Positions 50,567 to 60,653 of a DNA stretch of 64,000 nt are shown here, piece after piece. The notes beneath the pieces are model-generated. The model did no database searches and had not been told where the DNA came from. It saw only the letters and a list, made by a program, of their open reading frames with translations. Source of the stretch: Tautonia sp040717455 (GTDB lineage Bacteria; Planctomycetota; Planctomycetia; Isosphaerales; Isosphaeraceae); contig NZ_JBFEFH010000006.1 in NCBI RefSeq assembly GCF_040717455.1, positions 124,001 to 188,000 on the forward strand, given 5' to 3'. Position 1 is the first letter of the stretch, and each line of letters begins with the position of its first letter. Made by a program: the position numbers and the translations under genes.

Positions 50567-52081
50567 TCAACCGCCCGTCCCCCGGTGCGTCTGCCGCATC
50601 GGGTCGAGCAGCTGATCCACCTCGTCCTGCCGCAAGGGCCCCATCGATTGCGCCGCCGGCGAGGCGGCGACCCCCAGGATCGACTCGTACTCCGACGCCG
50701 GCTTCCCGACGAGGTCGTTCACCACGTCCCGGACATTGCGGCCGGTCTTCGACGCCACCTTGGCCACCGCCGCGGCCGCGTCGTAGCCGATCCGAGGGGC
50801 CAGGGCCGTGCACATGGCCAGGCTCTGCTCGATCAGGGCGTTGCATCGCTCGACATTCGCCTGCAGGCCCCGCACCTCCCCGAAGACGACCACCTCGGCA
50901 TCGACCTGCACGCAACGGCTCGCCAGCACGTTGGCCGCGCCGGCCAGCAGCGAAATGGATTGGAGCAAGTTGTACGCCAGAACCGGCATCATCACGTTCA
51001 GCTCGAAATTCGAGCCGAGCGCGTTGGCCCAACCGATCGTCGCGTCGTTGCCGACCACCTGGGCCGAGACCATCATCACGGCCTCGGGGATCACCGGATT
51101 GACCTTCCCCGGCATGATCGAGCTGCCCGGCTGCAGCTCCGGAATCTGCAACTCGCCGATCCCGCACCGCGGGCCCGACGCGAGCCATCGGATCTGGTTC
51201 GCCATGTTCGAGAGGCTGATCGCGACCGTCTTGCAGGCCGCCGATGCCTCGACGGCCGCGTCCTTGTTGGTCATCGCCTCGAAGTGGTTCGCCGCCGGTC
51301 GGAACGAGAGCCCGAGTTCCTCCGACAGCTTCGCCGCCATCCGCTGCGGGAATTCCTCGTGCGTGTTCAGGCCGGTCCCGACGGCGGTCCCCCCGATCGC
51401 CAGCTCACCGAGCGCCTCGCGGACCGCCGAGAGGCGGCGGATAGAGTGGTCGACCTGCGCGGCGAAGCCGGAGATCTCCTGCCCCAGGCGAATCGGCACC
51501 GCGTCCTGCAGGTGAGTCCGGCCGATCTTGACCACGCCGTCCAGCTCCTCGGCCTTGAGCCTCAGCCGGCGGCCCAGCTCGGCCATCGACGGGATCAGGT
51601 GACGCTCGATCCCCTCCAGCGCCGCCAGGTGAATGGCCGTCGGGAACACGTCGTTGGACGACTGGCCGTAATTCACGTGGTCGTTGGGATGGACGGGGCT
51701 CTTGCCCCCTCGCTTGCCGGTCAGGGCCTCGTTGGCGACCCCCGCGATGACCTCGTTGGTATTCATGTTCGACGAGGTGCCGCTCCCCGTCTGGAAGACA
51801 TCGACGACGAACTGGTCGTCGTGGAGGCCGGAGGCCACCGCGTCGGCGGCCGAGGCGATCGCATCGGCCAGCTTCGGGTCGAGGAGGCCGAGATCCCGGT
51901 TGACCTGGGCGGCCGCCTTCTTGATCAGCCCGAGCGAGCGGATCATCGCGCGGGGCATCCGCAGCCCGCTGATCGGGAAGTTCAGCTCGGCCCGACGGGT
52001 CTGAGCCCCGTAGTAGGCGTCGCCGGGAACCTCCATGCTCCCCATCGAGTCCTTTTCCACCCGGGTCTGATCGCTCGACAC
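50567..52081 (-). CDS. fumC: Class II fumarate hydratase
   Basis: Interconverts fumarate and malate in the TCA cycle. Start GTG 52081 is chosen because GGAGG stands 5 bases upstream and the protein then begins VSSDQTRVEKDSMGSMEVPGD, as fumarases do. The 504-residue protein has the substrate loop QTGSGTSSNMNTNEVIA, the HPNDHVNYGQSSND block, the GRTHLQDAVPIRLGQE block, and the signature GSSIMPGKVNPVIPEAVMM. It is longer than the usual 460-470 residues because of a C-terminal extension after ESILGVA (about 35 residues). Aspartase is excluded by the fumarase-like GSGTSSNMN loop. Confidence 0.95.
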   Translation of the reverse strand: MSSDQTRVEKDSMGSMEVPGDAYYGAQTRRAELNFPISGLRMPRAMIRSLGLIKKAAAQVNRDLGLLDPKLADAIASAADAVASGLHDDQFVVDVFQTGSGTSSNMNTNEVIAGVANEALTGKRGGKSPVHPNDHVNYGQSSNDVFPTAIHLAALEGIERHLIPSMAELGRRLRLKAEELDGVVKIGRTHLQDAVPIRLGQEISGFAAQVDHSIRRLSAVREALGELAIGGTAVGTGLNTHEEFPQRMAAKLSEELGLSFRPAANHFEAMTNKDAAVEASAACKTVAISLSNMANQIRWLASGPRCGIGELQIPELQPGSSIMPGKVNPVIPEAVMMVSAQVVGNDATIGWANALGSNFELNVMMPVLAYNLLQSISLLAGAANVLASRCVQVDAEVVVFGEVRGLQANVERCNALIEQSLAMCTALAPRIGYDAAAAVAKVASKTGRNVRDVVNDLVGKPASEYESILGVAASPAAQSMGPLRQDEVDQLLDPMRQTHRGTGG

Positions 52082-52249
52082 GCTGTCCTCCGCCTCCGCA
52101 CCGAGGCTCGCAATTCCAGGAACACCGGGAGGGACGCCGCGCAAGCCTCGCTCCCCGCCGGCAGAACGTCGCGTTAGCTGTATCGTAGAATGGGCGAACG
52201 AGGCGACGCAATCCCGGATTCCGCCCCCGTGTCCGCCGGAGACCTCACG

Positions 52250-53047
52250 TCAGCGGTTGCCCGCCCCCGACGTCGCCGCGCGACTCGTCCGATCCCGCTC
52301 GTCGCCCGCCGCCCCGGGTTCACTCATCGGCCACGATTCCAGCCACATGCGGCCCCCCACGACCGCGACGAAGGGGCAGGGGGGATGCTCGGTCCAGGTC
52401 CCGCTGTTCACGTAGCGAATCCCGTCCACGTCCTGTTCGAGGGGGGCATGGGTGTGGCCGCAGGTGACATGATCACATGACCGGGCCCGGGCATACTCCA
52501 CGGCCCCATCCCGCACCACTTCACTATTGCGCTGGAACCGCTTCGAGATGCGGCGAATCCACCGGGCCGCCCGATGCGGCACCCACTTCTGGATCAGGTA
52601 GAACATCCCGCACGCGACCGAGGTCATCCATTTGTACTTCGTGATGAAATGATCGAACTGGTCGCCGTGGAGGATCAGCAAGCGGAGCGTTCCGTTGTCG
52701 AACACGTACTCGTCGAGGAAATCCACCCCCACCAGGTGACTGATGACATCCGCCGCGCCGTCGTGGTTCCCCCGAATCCAGGTCAGCCGCAGATCCTCCC
52801 GATCCGAGTGCCGACGGATGCTCCTCAGGCACGCGAAATGCCGCTTGCTCAGCCGCTTGAAATTCAGGTCGTCGAAGATGTCGCCGTTGATGACCAGCTC
52901 TCGGGTATGCTCGGCGGCCCACTCCAGGAATTCTTCGAGCAGCCTGGCCTGGCAGACGTCGCTCCCCAGGTGCAGATCGCTGATGATCAGGCAGTCATAG
53001 GGCCGATCGGGATCGGTCGAGTGCGCCGACTGTTGATCAATCATCAC
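52250..53047 (-). CDS. LpxH-like calcineurin-type metallophosphoesterase
   Basis: Probably UDP-2,3-diacylglucosamine pyrophosphohydrolase-like, or another nucleoside-diphosphate-lipid phosphoesterase. 265 residues starting ATG ATG. Metal and active-site residues in order: Asp24 and His26 (ISDLHLG), Asp56 (NGDIFDD), Asn94-His95 (RGNHDG), His127 (LHGDQFD), and His198/His200 (CGHTHAPLE). A hydrophobic insertion after residue 135 (KYKWMTSVACGMFYLIQKWVP) looks like the membrane-touching cap of LpxH. The C-terminal 25 residues are a charged tail. Presence suggests lipid A-like synthesis, normal for planctomycetes. Confidence 0.85.
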   Translation of the reverse strand: MMIDQQSAHSTDPDRPYDCLIISDLHLGSDVCQARLLEEFLEWAAEHTRELVINGDIFDDLNFKRLSKRHFACLRSIRRHSDREDLRLTWIRGNHDGAADVISHLVGVDFLDEYVFDNGTLRLLILHGDQFDHFITKYKWMTSVACGMFYLIQKWVPHRAARWIRRISKRFQRNSEVVRDGAVEYARARSCDHVTCGHTHAPLEQDVDGIRYVNSGTWTEHPPCPFVAVVGGRMWLESWPMSEPGAAGDERDRTSRAATSGAGNR

Positions 53048-53108
53048 CGGACCTCGCCCTGGCCTCGAGAAACGGTCGTCCTTCGGTGCTCGCCGCCCTG
53101 GAAGCCTA

Positions 53109-56100
53109 TCATGCGAACGGACCGTCTGACCACCCCGCGTAAAATGCCAGGCCGGGCGGGTTCCTGACGAACCCGACGCGCCGGAAATGCTCCGCGAACG
53201 GGCTCGTCATCGCCGGGTGCCCATTGATCTCCAGGACCTGGAGCACGCGCCTCCCCGGCCCGGCCAATCGGCATAACAGGCCCGCCCCCTCGGCGATCGC
53301 GCCTTCGTCCGCCCAGGGCAAGACCGTAAGCCTCCTCGCATAATGCTCCGAGACGATCAACGGCCTTCCCTTCATGAGCACGAGATGATTCGACCGCGAT
53401 CGGGCGAAGCGAATCCCTTTTCCCCCCTGATCGGGGAACGGGAAGGGGGCCCCCGGCCCGTACAGGTTCGCCGGATCCATCGCCGAGACCAGGACCGGGG
53501 TCGAGCTTCGAGCCTCCTGGCGAGAAGACGCCCGCAGCAACCCCGCGAACGATTCCGAGGCGAACTGGACCCCCGAGAGCCCCGCCACGAAGTAGCCCCG
53601 CCGCACCTCGCCCCGCAACTCGGCCAGATCCAGCGCGGCCCTCAGCAGCGACCAGGGAGGGGCCCAGCGATCGAGCCTCGCCGTCTCCTTGCAGACCACC
53701 CCGTAGCGATTGAGGAGCAACGAGACCCAGCGATCGATCCCCGCCCCCTCGCCCCCCTCGGATCCGGCCCCCGGGGTGCTGTACGCCACCCACTTCACGC
53801 CGGAGGACTCCCAGCGCCCCGCTCCGACGGCCTCGCGATCCCGCCTCGACCGTCGAGCGGGCCGAGTCCCTTGCGCCCTCGACACCGCGGTAGGGCTCTT
53901 CCGCAATGCTCCTCGGACCGGATCGAGGTGGTCTCCTCCAATCACGCCCTGCTTCCAAAGTTCCTCCAGCGCTGCGCCCCCTCGACCTGCGTCCAGTTGA
54001 CACTGGGCGAGGAGGTCGTCCGTCTCGACGCTCCCCGCCCCGCTCAGCATCGACAGCACCAGCTCCGCGTCCGAGGAGCGGGGGCCATGTTCTCCCGCGG
54101 CCCAGGGGCCGGCGAAACCGGGAGGCACAAGCGCAATTTCGCGATCATTCCCCGGTTCATCCACGCAACGCCACGACCATTGCTCCGTCCTCAGAAACTG
54201 GTCGAGCAGGCCCGGGTTCGAGAGGTTCATCCTCCGCTGGAGGACGTCGACCTCCCAGAAATCCAAGGGCGCCGGGAAACAGGCCAGTCGCTGCAGCAAT
54301 GGTCCCTGCGACTCGTGCCCCCCACCCCTCGGCATCGATTGATCCAGGGCATGGTGACGCACCAGGGCATCCGCGAATGCCTCCGGATCGACGCAGACCG
54401 ATTCCTTCCGCCGCAGGGCGAGGGTCAACCGCTGGAGATCCTCCAGGTTCCGCCGCTCCGCCCATTGTCCGGACTGTGCATCCCCCGAACCCGGCAAGGA
54501 GACCAGCTCCCCCGACCGCTCGAGCCGAGCGATGATCTGCCGGGCCCGGGAGATCGACACGCCATACCGGGCCGCAAGCGCTTCGATCGCAACCACGGCA
54601 TGCGACCGGATCCAGGACTGGACAACCCCGATGAGAGCCTCATCGCCTGGACGTTGCGGCCGTTCACGATCGTCCAGGGCCTCAACCCTCGAACCCGCGC
54701 AATCGACCTCGAACGCCGCCTCGTAGCGAGCCAGTGACTCGGTCGCGATCCAACGCGAGGGGGGCGACGCCCCGGCGATCTCGATGCGAAGCGCCTTCCC
54801 CCGGTCACGCAGTTCCTCCAGCAGGGGCATCACCGATGGCGCAAGTTCAGACTCGTCGAGATCGCCGCAAAACCGGAGGAATTCCGCCATCTCTCCCGCC
54901 GTCCGAGGAGGAGTGGCCCTGCCTCGGAGCCGCGATTCCAACCGGTCGACGGCCTCGCGATCAATCGGCCCGGGACTCAGCGGGGGGGGGGGATCGGTCT
55001 CAGGGGGCTGCTCATTCCAGGACCGTCTCCGACGCCGAAGAGGTCGCCGGGCCTGCGGCCGACCCATCATCTGTTGCAGCAGTTCCGCCGCGAACGGTGA
55101 GAGGTCGTGCCCCATCGGCACCGTCTCGACCGAGACGAGCCCGTCGCTCAGATCCCTGAAAAAGGCCTCAAGCTCCGCGAGTCCCAGATCTTCCGCAAGG
55201 CATTCGCGGAGCGTCTCCCGAATCAACGGGTGCTCACGATCCTCAATCACGGTCTCAAACAATGATTCCGCGCGATGCCGTTGGTACCAGAGCGGGGCCC
55301 TCGCGGACGTGCCCGCCCCCGCCATCGGCAGGGCTCGGTTCAGGACTTGCCGAAACCGCACCTGGAAGAGGGGGCTGTCCCAAAGTTCCCGAATGAGGAG
55401 GGCCTTCCAGTCGGTTGCAATTAACTCCCGGAACAGATCCGCCCCGGCGATGTCGCTCCCCGGGAAGACCATCAGGAGCCCGTCGTCCGACGCATTGCCG
55501 ACGGGGACGGTCCCGAACCGCCCTCGCGACCACCCCTGGACCACGAGCGAGATCCCCAGGTGAAACCGACGCCCGAGCGGTGTCTGGATCAGAAGGTTGA
55601 GACACCTTGACTCGTCGAGGAACGACTCCACCAGGACCGTGCGGTCGCTGGGCACATGGCCGACCGACTCAATCTGGCGCCGGACGATCTTCACGATGAG
55701 TTGAGCAAACCCGGGATCGAGCCGGAAGTGATCGCCCAGCCATGCCCCGCAGGCATCATCATCCCTGAGTCCTGCGATCTGTCGCCGCAGCGCCCCGAGC
55801 CTGTTCCCCAGCAGGCCGGATCGCCCCAGGCCCTCCCCCCTCCAGAACGGCACGATCGCCGAGCGCCCCTCCGCCGGGCCCACCAGAACCCGCCTGCTGT
55901 CGATGGATCGGATCACCCAACTGGACGTCCCCAGTTGGATCACGTCTCCCGCCCGACGTTCCATGACGAAGTCTTCGTCCAGCTCCCCCAATCGAGTCGC
56001 ACCCTCCAGCACGACCGGCACCTGGCCGGAATCCGGGATCGTGTTCCCTCCTTGCACGGCCAGGCGACGCGTCCCCGGCAACGCCTCGAGGCGTCCTGCC

Positions 56101-57692
56101 ACGCAATCCCAGTGAATTCGGGCCCGGAGATCCCGCACGTCGATCCGAGGCGATCGCCCCGACAGCATCGCCACGACCGCCTCGAACTCGTCCCAAGGGA
56201 GGTCTCGATAAGGATGTGCCCGCTTCAAGAACTCATAAAGGGCCCGAATCTCCCACGACTCCAGCGCGACGCACGCGAGGATCTGCTGGGCGAGCACATC
56301 GAGGCATCGTCCCGGGATCCGAAGCGGCTCGACTCGGCCTTCCCGCATGGCGTCGGCAAGCGCCACCAACTCCAGGCGCTCCGAATCGGTCCGGGCGAAG
56401 AGACAGGCCCGACTGACCTCCGTGATCGAGTGGCCCGATCGGCCGACGCGCTGGAGTCCCCGCGCAACGCTCCCGGGCGAGCCGATCTGACAGACCTGAT
56501 CAATCGTTCCCACATCGATCCCCAGCTCCAGCGAAGCGGTCGCCACGACGGCCCGGAGCGAGCCGTCCTTGAGCCCTGCCTCCGTGGCCCGCCGCTGATC
56601 GAGACTCAGACTCCCGTGATGCGACCGGACGACCGGCGCCCGCCCTGGAGTCCCCGAAACCACCACTCGCCTCGCCAGTCGTTCATTGAGCCGGCTGGTC
56701 AGGCGTTCGACCTCGCCGCGATGGTTCGCGAAGATCAACGTCGATCGATTCCGTTCGATCGATTCGAGCAACTGGTCATCCAGGTCGTCGCGCCCACCAC
56801 CCGTGCCCGATCGGTTGACCGAGCGCACCGTCAGTTCCAGCGCCGGAGCACTCCCCGCGTCGATGATCGTGACCGGCCGAGGCGTGCCTTGCCCCCTCCT
56901 CGAATCCGCCCCCAACGGTTCCCACCCCCCCAGGAACGCCGCGACCTCCGCTTTGGGATCGACCGTCGCCGACAGCCCGATCCGGACGCAGTCCCGGTCC
57001 GCGAGCAGGCACAGCCGTTCCAGCAACACCGCGAGGCTGACGCCCCGCTTCCGGGAGCACAACTCGTGGATCTCATCGACGATCACATGAGTCACGCCCC
57101 GGAGGGTCTCCCGCTGCCGGCTCGCGAGGATCAGGTGGAGCGACTCGGGCGTCGTGATGAGGATGTCGGGCGGACGCTTCCGCTGAGCGGCCCGCTCGGC
57201 CGCAGGGGTATCCCCGGTTCGCACCCCCACGCTGAGCGGCCGCAGCGGCATCCCCATCCGCTCGGCCTCCCGCACGACCCCCAGGAGGGGCACCTCCAGA
57301 TTCACGGCCACGTCGGCATTCAGCGCCTTCAACGGCGACACATATAAAATCTTCACCCCTTCATCCGAGGCGGCTCTCCAGGCCAGGTCGAGCCCCGCCA
57401 GGAACGCCGCCAGGGTCTTCCCCGTCCCGGTGGGGGCACAGATCAGGGCGTGCTGGCCGGAAGCAATGGCCGGCCATCCCTCCCGTTGCGCCCGGGTCGG
57501 CGTGCCGAAGGTCCCTTCGAACCAGGCGCGGACCGGGGGCAAGGCCCACTCCAATCCGCTCCCCTCACCACGCTCGGATGGTCGCTTCGGCAACGAAATC
57601 GCTCGACGCAAAGGATGGCCGTCTCTCGGCAGCGGAGTCTTCGACGAGATCACGAGGATTCCCGGGCCCTCGATCGATTCGGGACGAATCAC
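53109..57692 (-). CDS. lhr: Large Lhr-family superfamily-2 helicase
   Basis: ATP-dependent DNA/RNA helicase of the Lhr (large helicase-related) family, implicated in DNA repair. 1527 residues, starting at GTG 57692, whose start overlaps the sulfatase TGA by 4 bases. Features: Walker A APTGTGKT (86-93), DEIH box (VDEIHELC), SAT motif LSATVDP, Q-rich region EALADVPR-like helicase motifs IV-VI with QRVGRSGH, then a winged-helix and C-terminal Lhr-core domain, and a further 600 residues of C-terminal extension with GGGTVPHE-poor sequence, ending AFYAGWSDGPFA. The first 50 residues are not family-like; GTG 57653 could be the true start. The C-terminal half resembles that of the long bacterial Lhr proteins. 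Confidence 0.9.
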   Translation of the reverse strand: MIRPESIEGPGILVISSKTPLPRDGHPLRRAISLPKRPSERGEGSGLEWALPPVRAWFEGTFGTPTRAQREGWPAIASGQHALICAPTGTGKTLAAFLAGLDLAWRAASDEGVKILYVSPLKALNADVAVNLEVPLLGVVREAERMGMPLRPLSVGVRTGDTPAAERAAQRKRPPDILITTPESLHLILASRQRETLRGVTHVIVDEIHELCSRKRGVSLAVLLERLCLLADRDCVRIGLSATVDPKAEVAAFLGGWEPLGADSRRGQGTPRPVTIIDAGSAPALELTVRSVNRSGTGGGRDDLDDQLLESIERNRSTLIFANHRGEVERLTSRLNERLARRVVVSGTPGRAPVVRSHHGSLSLDQRRATEAGLKDGSLRAVVATASLELGIDVGTIDQVCQIGSPGSVARGLQRVGRSGHSITEVSRACLFARTDSERLELVALADAMREGRVEPLRIPGRCLDVLAQQILACVALESWEIRALYEFLKRAHPYRDLPWDEFEAVVAMLSGRSPRIDVRDLRARIHWDCVAGRLEALPGTRRLAVQGGNTIPDSGQVPVVLEGATRLGELDEDFVMERRAGDVIQLGTSSWVIRSIDSRRVLVGPAEGRSAIVPFWRGEGLGRSGLLGNRLGALRRQIAGLRDDDACGAWLGDHFRLDPGFAQLIVKIVRRQIESVGHVPSDRTVLVESFLDESRCLNLLIQTPLGRRFHLGISLVVQGWSRGRFGTVPVGNASDDGLLMVFPGSDIAGADLFRELIATDWKALLIRELWDSPLFQVRFRQVLNRALPMAGAGTSARAPLWYQRHRAESLFETVIEDREHPLIRETLRECLAEDLGLAELEAFFRDLSDGLVSVETVPMGHDLSPFAAELLQQMMGRPQARRPLRRRRRSWNEQPPETDPPPPLSPGPIDREAVDRLESRLRGRATPPRTAGEMAEFLRFCGDLDESELAPSVMPLLEELRDRGKALRIEIAGASPPSRWIATESLARYEAAFEVDCAGSRVEALDDRERPQRPGDEALIGVVQSWIRSHAVVAIEALAARYGVSISRARQIIARLERSGELVSLPGSGDAQSGQWAERRNLEDLQRLTLALRRKESVCVDPEAFADALVRHHALDQSMPRGGGHESQGPLLQRLACFPAPLDFWEVDVLQRRMNLSNPGLLDQFLRTEQWSWRCVDEPGNDREIALVPPGFAGPWAAGEHGPRSSDAELVLSMLSGAGSVETDDLLAQCQLDAGRGGAALEELWKQGVIGGDHLDPVRGALRKSPTAVSRAQGTRPARRSRRDREAVGAGRWESSGVKWVAYSTPGAGSEGGEGAGIDRWVSLLLNRYGVVCKETARLDRWAPPWSLLRAALDLAELRGEVRRGYFVAGLSGVQFASESFAGLLRASSRQEARSSTPVLVSAMDPANLYGPGAPFPFPDQGGKGIRFARSRSNHLVLMKGRPLIVSEHYARRLTVLPWADEGAIAEGAGLLCRLAGPGRRVLQVLEINGHPAMTSPFAEHFRRVGFVRNPPGLAFYAGWSDGPFA

Positions 57693-59149
57693 GGGCGCCA
57701 GGGTTCCGGCCCGCCCTCTCGCGACCGGAGGAACTCCGCCCCCACGTCCCGATACCAGCGGTGCAACCGGCCCCGCAGCGACTCCGCCAGCTCCGGCTGA
57801 ACCGCCGCGAGATCCCGCCGCTCGCCGGGATCCTGGGAGAGATCATACAGATGCGTCCGCCCGTCTTCGAATCGCTCGATCAGCTTGTATGCCCCGGACC
57901 GGATCGCCCCGCCCGGGAACCCGCCCTGATTGGAATAATGCGGGTAGTGCCAGAACAGTGCATCGCGGTCGATCGCCCCGTCCTCTCCCCTGAGCAGGGG
58001 GACCAGGCTGACCCCGTCCGGTTGGTGACCCGGCCTCGGCGACACCCCGGCGATTTCGAGCAACGTCGGGGCGAAGTCGATGCTCATCACCGGCACGTCA
58101 CACGTCCCCCCCGAGTCGGTCACCCGGGGCCAGGCAATCAGGTACGGTTCTCGGATTCCCCCCTCGTAGAGCCACCCTTTCCCACCCCGATAGGGGAGGT
58201 TCGAGGTCGGCGAGCCTTCCGACGTCGAGAGCCCGCCGTTGTCCGACATGAAGCAGACGACGGTATTCTCGACCAGTCCCAGCTCGTCCAGCTGGTCCAG
58301 GACCGTCCCCACGGCCTGATCCATCCGTTCCACCATCGCCGCGTAGGTCGGGTGATCCTGCACCACCCTGACCCGGCGCGGGCCGGCATCCGGCCAGACC
58401 TGCTCCTCCGAGGCGAACCGCTCAGCCTCGCCCACGTCCAGGGCGGCCGCCTTCGCCCGATACGCCTCGACCCGGTCCTCGGGGGCCTGGAGCGGGGTAT
58501 GGACGGAATAAAAGGAGAGATAAATCAAGAACCGATCGTCCTTGAACGCGCGGATCAGGTTCGCCGCCTCCTCCGCGAGCCGATCCGTCAGGTATTCGCC
58601 GTCGGGCCCGTCGTCGAGGTACGGATTCTCGTACGGCGAGAAGTAGCCCCCCGGGGGCGATCCCACGCGAAATCCCCCAAGATTCACGTCGAACCCCTGC
58701 GCCCTGGGGCCGAACTCCTCGGTCGGCCCCAGGTGCCATTTCCCCAGGAAGGCCGTCCGATAGCCGGCCTCCTTCAGCGCCTCGGCCAGCGTGACCTCCT
58801 CCAGGGGCATCACGTCGTTCAGCGGGGCCGGCCGGAACCGCCCCTCCCGGACCCCCGAGAACCAGTTGGTCGCACCGACCCGGCTCGGATACCTCCCCGT
58901 CAGCAGGCTGTATCGGGTCGGGCTGCAGACGGGATTGGCCGCGTAACCGCTGGTGAACCTCATGGAACGGGCCGCCAATCGGCTCAGATTCGGCGTCTCG
59001 TAGAAGGTCTCCGGATGATACGGCTCGATGTCCATCACCCCGAGATCATCCACCAGAATGAACACGACGTTCGGCGGTTCATCCGACCCCGCCCGAGCAA
59101 CCGGCCCGAGGATCAGGCCGAGCATCGCCACTCGCAGCAGCCGCGTCAT
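57689..59149 (-). CDS. Sulfatase (formylglycine-dependent, exported)
   Basis: Aryl/polysaccharide sulfatase, 486 residues. Signal peptide MTRLLRVAMLGLILGPVARA. AGGTG seven bases upstream supports ATG 59149. Metal-binding Asp34-Asp35 (LVDDLG), the CxPxR maturation motif with Cys75 and Arg79 (CSPTRYSLLTGRYP), LGKWHLG, and the second metal site SDNGG. Cys75 would be turned to formylglycine by a separate enzyme. C-terminal domain (HLYDLSQDPGERRDL) complete. Planctomycetes carry dozens of such genes, used on algal or host sulfated polysaccharides. Translationally coupled to the helicase gene by a 4-base overlap (GTGA). Confidence 0.95.
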   Translation of the reverse strand: MTRLLRVAMLGLILGPVARAGSDEPPNVVFILVDDLGVMDIEPYHPETFYETPNLSRLAARSMRFTSGYAANPVCSPTRYSLLTGRYPSRVGATNWFSGVREGRFRPAPLNDVMPLEEVTLAEALKEAGYRTAFLGKWHLGPTEEFGPRAQGFDVNLGGFRVGSPPGGYFSPYENPYLDDGPDGEYLTDRLAEEAANLIRAFKDDRFLIYLSFYSVHTPLQAPEDRVEAYRAKAAALDVGEAERFASEEQVWPDAGPRRVRVVQDHPTYAAMVERMDQAVGTVLDQLDELGLVENTVVCFMSDNGGLSTSEGSPTSNLPYRGGKGWLYEGGIREPYLIAWPRVTDSGGTCDVPVMSIDFAPTLLEIAGVSPRPGHQPDGVSLVPLLRGEDGAIDRDALFWHYPHYSNQGGFPGGAIRSGAYKLIERFEDGRTHLYDLSQDPGERRDLAAVQPELAESLRGRLHRWYRDVGAEFLRSREGGPEPWRP

Positions 59150-59198
59150 GGTGCACCTCTGCTCTCAGAACGTCGGTCTCAGGGTCGTCGGCCGGTGT

Positions 59199-60653
59199 TC
59201 ACGATTCCGGGCCTGATCCCGCCAGAGTCGCCGGGGGTTCGTAGCCGTAGACCAGTCGCAGGGCCGCCCGGGCCAGGCCATTTTCGAGGCGAGTCGAGGC
59301 GAACTGGGTCGCCAACGCCCGGACGAGCCCGGCGTGGGTCGGATACGGGTGAATCGTGTTGAGCAGGTGATTCAGCGTCAGATCCTGCTCCATGGCCACC
59401 ACGAATTCCTGCAAGACGAGCGCGGCGTTGTCCCCCAGGATGGTCGCGCCCAGGATCTTGCCCGATGGCGTGACGGCGACCCTGGCGAAGCCCTGCGTCC
59501 GCCCCTCGATCCGAGCCCGATCGAGTTCCTCGTACTCGACTTCGAGGATGCGGGCCCGCGCCGGAGCCTCGAACCCATGCGTCCGGCCCACCGCCGCCAC
59601 TTCCGGGTCGGTGAAGGTGGCCCGCGGCATCACCGCGTCGTCGTAGCGTTTCGGCAGGCCGAGCACGGCGTTCTGGAACACCACGGCGGCTTCCCGCTCG
59701 GCGGCGTGCGTCCACTGGTTCCGGCCGATTACGTCCCCGATGGCGTAAATCTGCCGGGCAGAGGTCTGGAGCGACCCATTGACCGGGATCACTCCCCGGG
59801 CGTCCGCGTCGATCCCGACCGCCGCCAGGTTCAACCGGTCCACGTTCGCCCGGCGGCCCGCAGCGACCAGCAAGGCCGACCGGGTCGCCTGGAAGCTGTG
59901 GCCGGTCGCCCGGTCCGCGAAATGGACCACCTTGCCCTCGTCCCGACACTCGACATTCGAGATATCGACATTCGCGAAGATCTTGATCCCTTCGGCCTCG
60001 AAGGTCGCCCGGAGCCGACGGCCCACCTCCGGATCCTCCTGAGGCAGGATCCGGGGCGCCGACTCGAGGATCGTCACCTCCACCCCCAGCCGGGCCATCG
60101 CCTGGGCGAGTTCCAGGCCCACCGCCCCGGCGCCGATCACCGCCAGCGACTCCGGCCGCTCCGTCAGGCCCCAGATCGTCTCGTTCGTCAGCGGGCCGGC
60201 CGCCTCCAACCCCTCGATCGGCGGCATCGCCGGGCGGGATCCGGTGGCGATCACGAACGCCTTGCCGCGGATGGCCCGCGACTCGTCGACCACGACCGTG
60301 TCGTACGCGTCGAACCGGCCCCGGCCGTAGACGACCTCCACCCCACGCTTCTGCATCGCCTCGATGTCCGAGACGGCGAACGAGTTCACCACCGATCGCA
60401 CGCGGTCCATCACCGCGGCGAAGTCGATCTCCACGGCGCCGACCGTGATCCCATACCGATCGGCCATGCTCAGGCGGCGTGCCAGGTCGGCGGCGCAGAT
60501 CAGGGCCTTGCTCGGCACGCAGGCCGTGAAGGTGCACTCGCCCCCGAGCCGGTTCGCCTCGATCAGCGCCACCTTCGCGCCGACGGCCGCCGCGGCCCCC
60601 GCGACGTTCAATCCCCCCGAACCGCCCCCGAGGACCACGAGGTCGTACAGCAT
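59199..60653 (-). CDS. MerA/Lpd-like FAD disulfide oxidoreductase without metal-binding domain
   Basis: NAD(P)H-dependent pyridine nucleotide-disulfide oxidoreductase, 484 residues from ATG 60653. FAD motif VVLGGGSGGLNVAG, redox disulfide Cys40-x4-Cys45 (GGECTFTACVPSK), NAD motif VIGAGAVGLELAQ, and the C-terminal dimer domain. The catalytic His appears in HPYPTHAG, but where lipoamide dehydrogenase and MerA have His...Glu (HPTxSE), the Glu is Gly here, which should alter proton relay. No N-terminal HMA domain and no C-terminal Cys pair, so a mercuric reductase role is unlikely. Substrate unknown. Confidence 0.85.
   Translation of the reverse strand: MLYDLVVLGGGSGGLNVAGAAAAVGAKVALIEANRLGGECTFTACVPSKALICAADLARRLSMADRYGITVGAVEIDFAAVMDRVRSVVNSFAVSDIEAMQKRGVEVVYGRGRFDAYDTVVVDESRAIRGKAFVIATGSRPAMPPIEGLEAAGPLTNETIWGLTERPESLAVIGAGAVGLELAQAMARLGVEVTILESAPRILPQEDPEVGRRLRATFEAEGIKIFANVDISNVECRDEGKVVHFADRATGHSFQATRSALLVAAGRRANVDRLNLAAVGIDADARGVIPVNGSLQTSARQIYAIGDVIGRNQWTHAAEREAAVVFQNAVLGLPKRYDDAVMPRATFTDPEVAAVGRTHGFEAPARARILEVEYEELDRARIEGRTQGFARVAVTPSGKILGATILGDNAALVLQEFVVAMEQDLTLNHLLNTIHPYPTHAGLVRALATQFASTRLENGLARAALRLVYGYEPPATLAGSGPES

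Noticed and set aside
55656..57347. 563-codon plus-strand frame opposite the Lhr helicase gene
   Set aside because: Shadow of the helicase; composition is Arg/Pro/Asp-rich without any domain.
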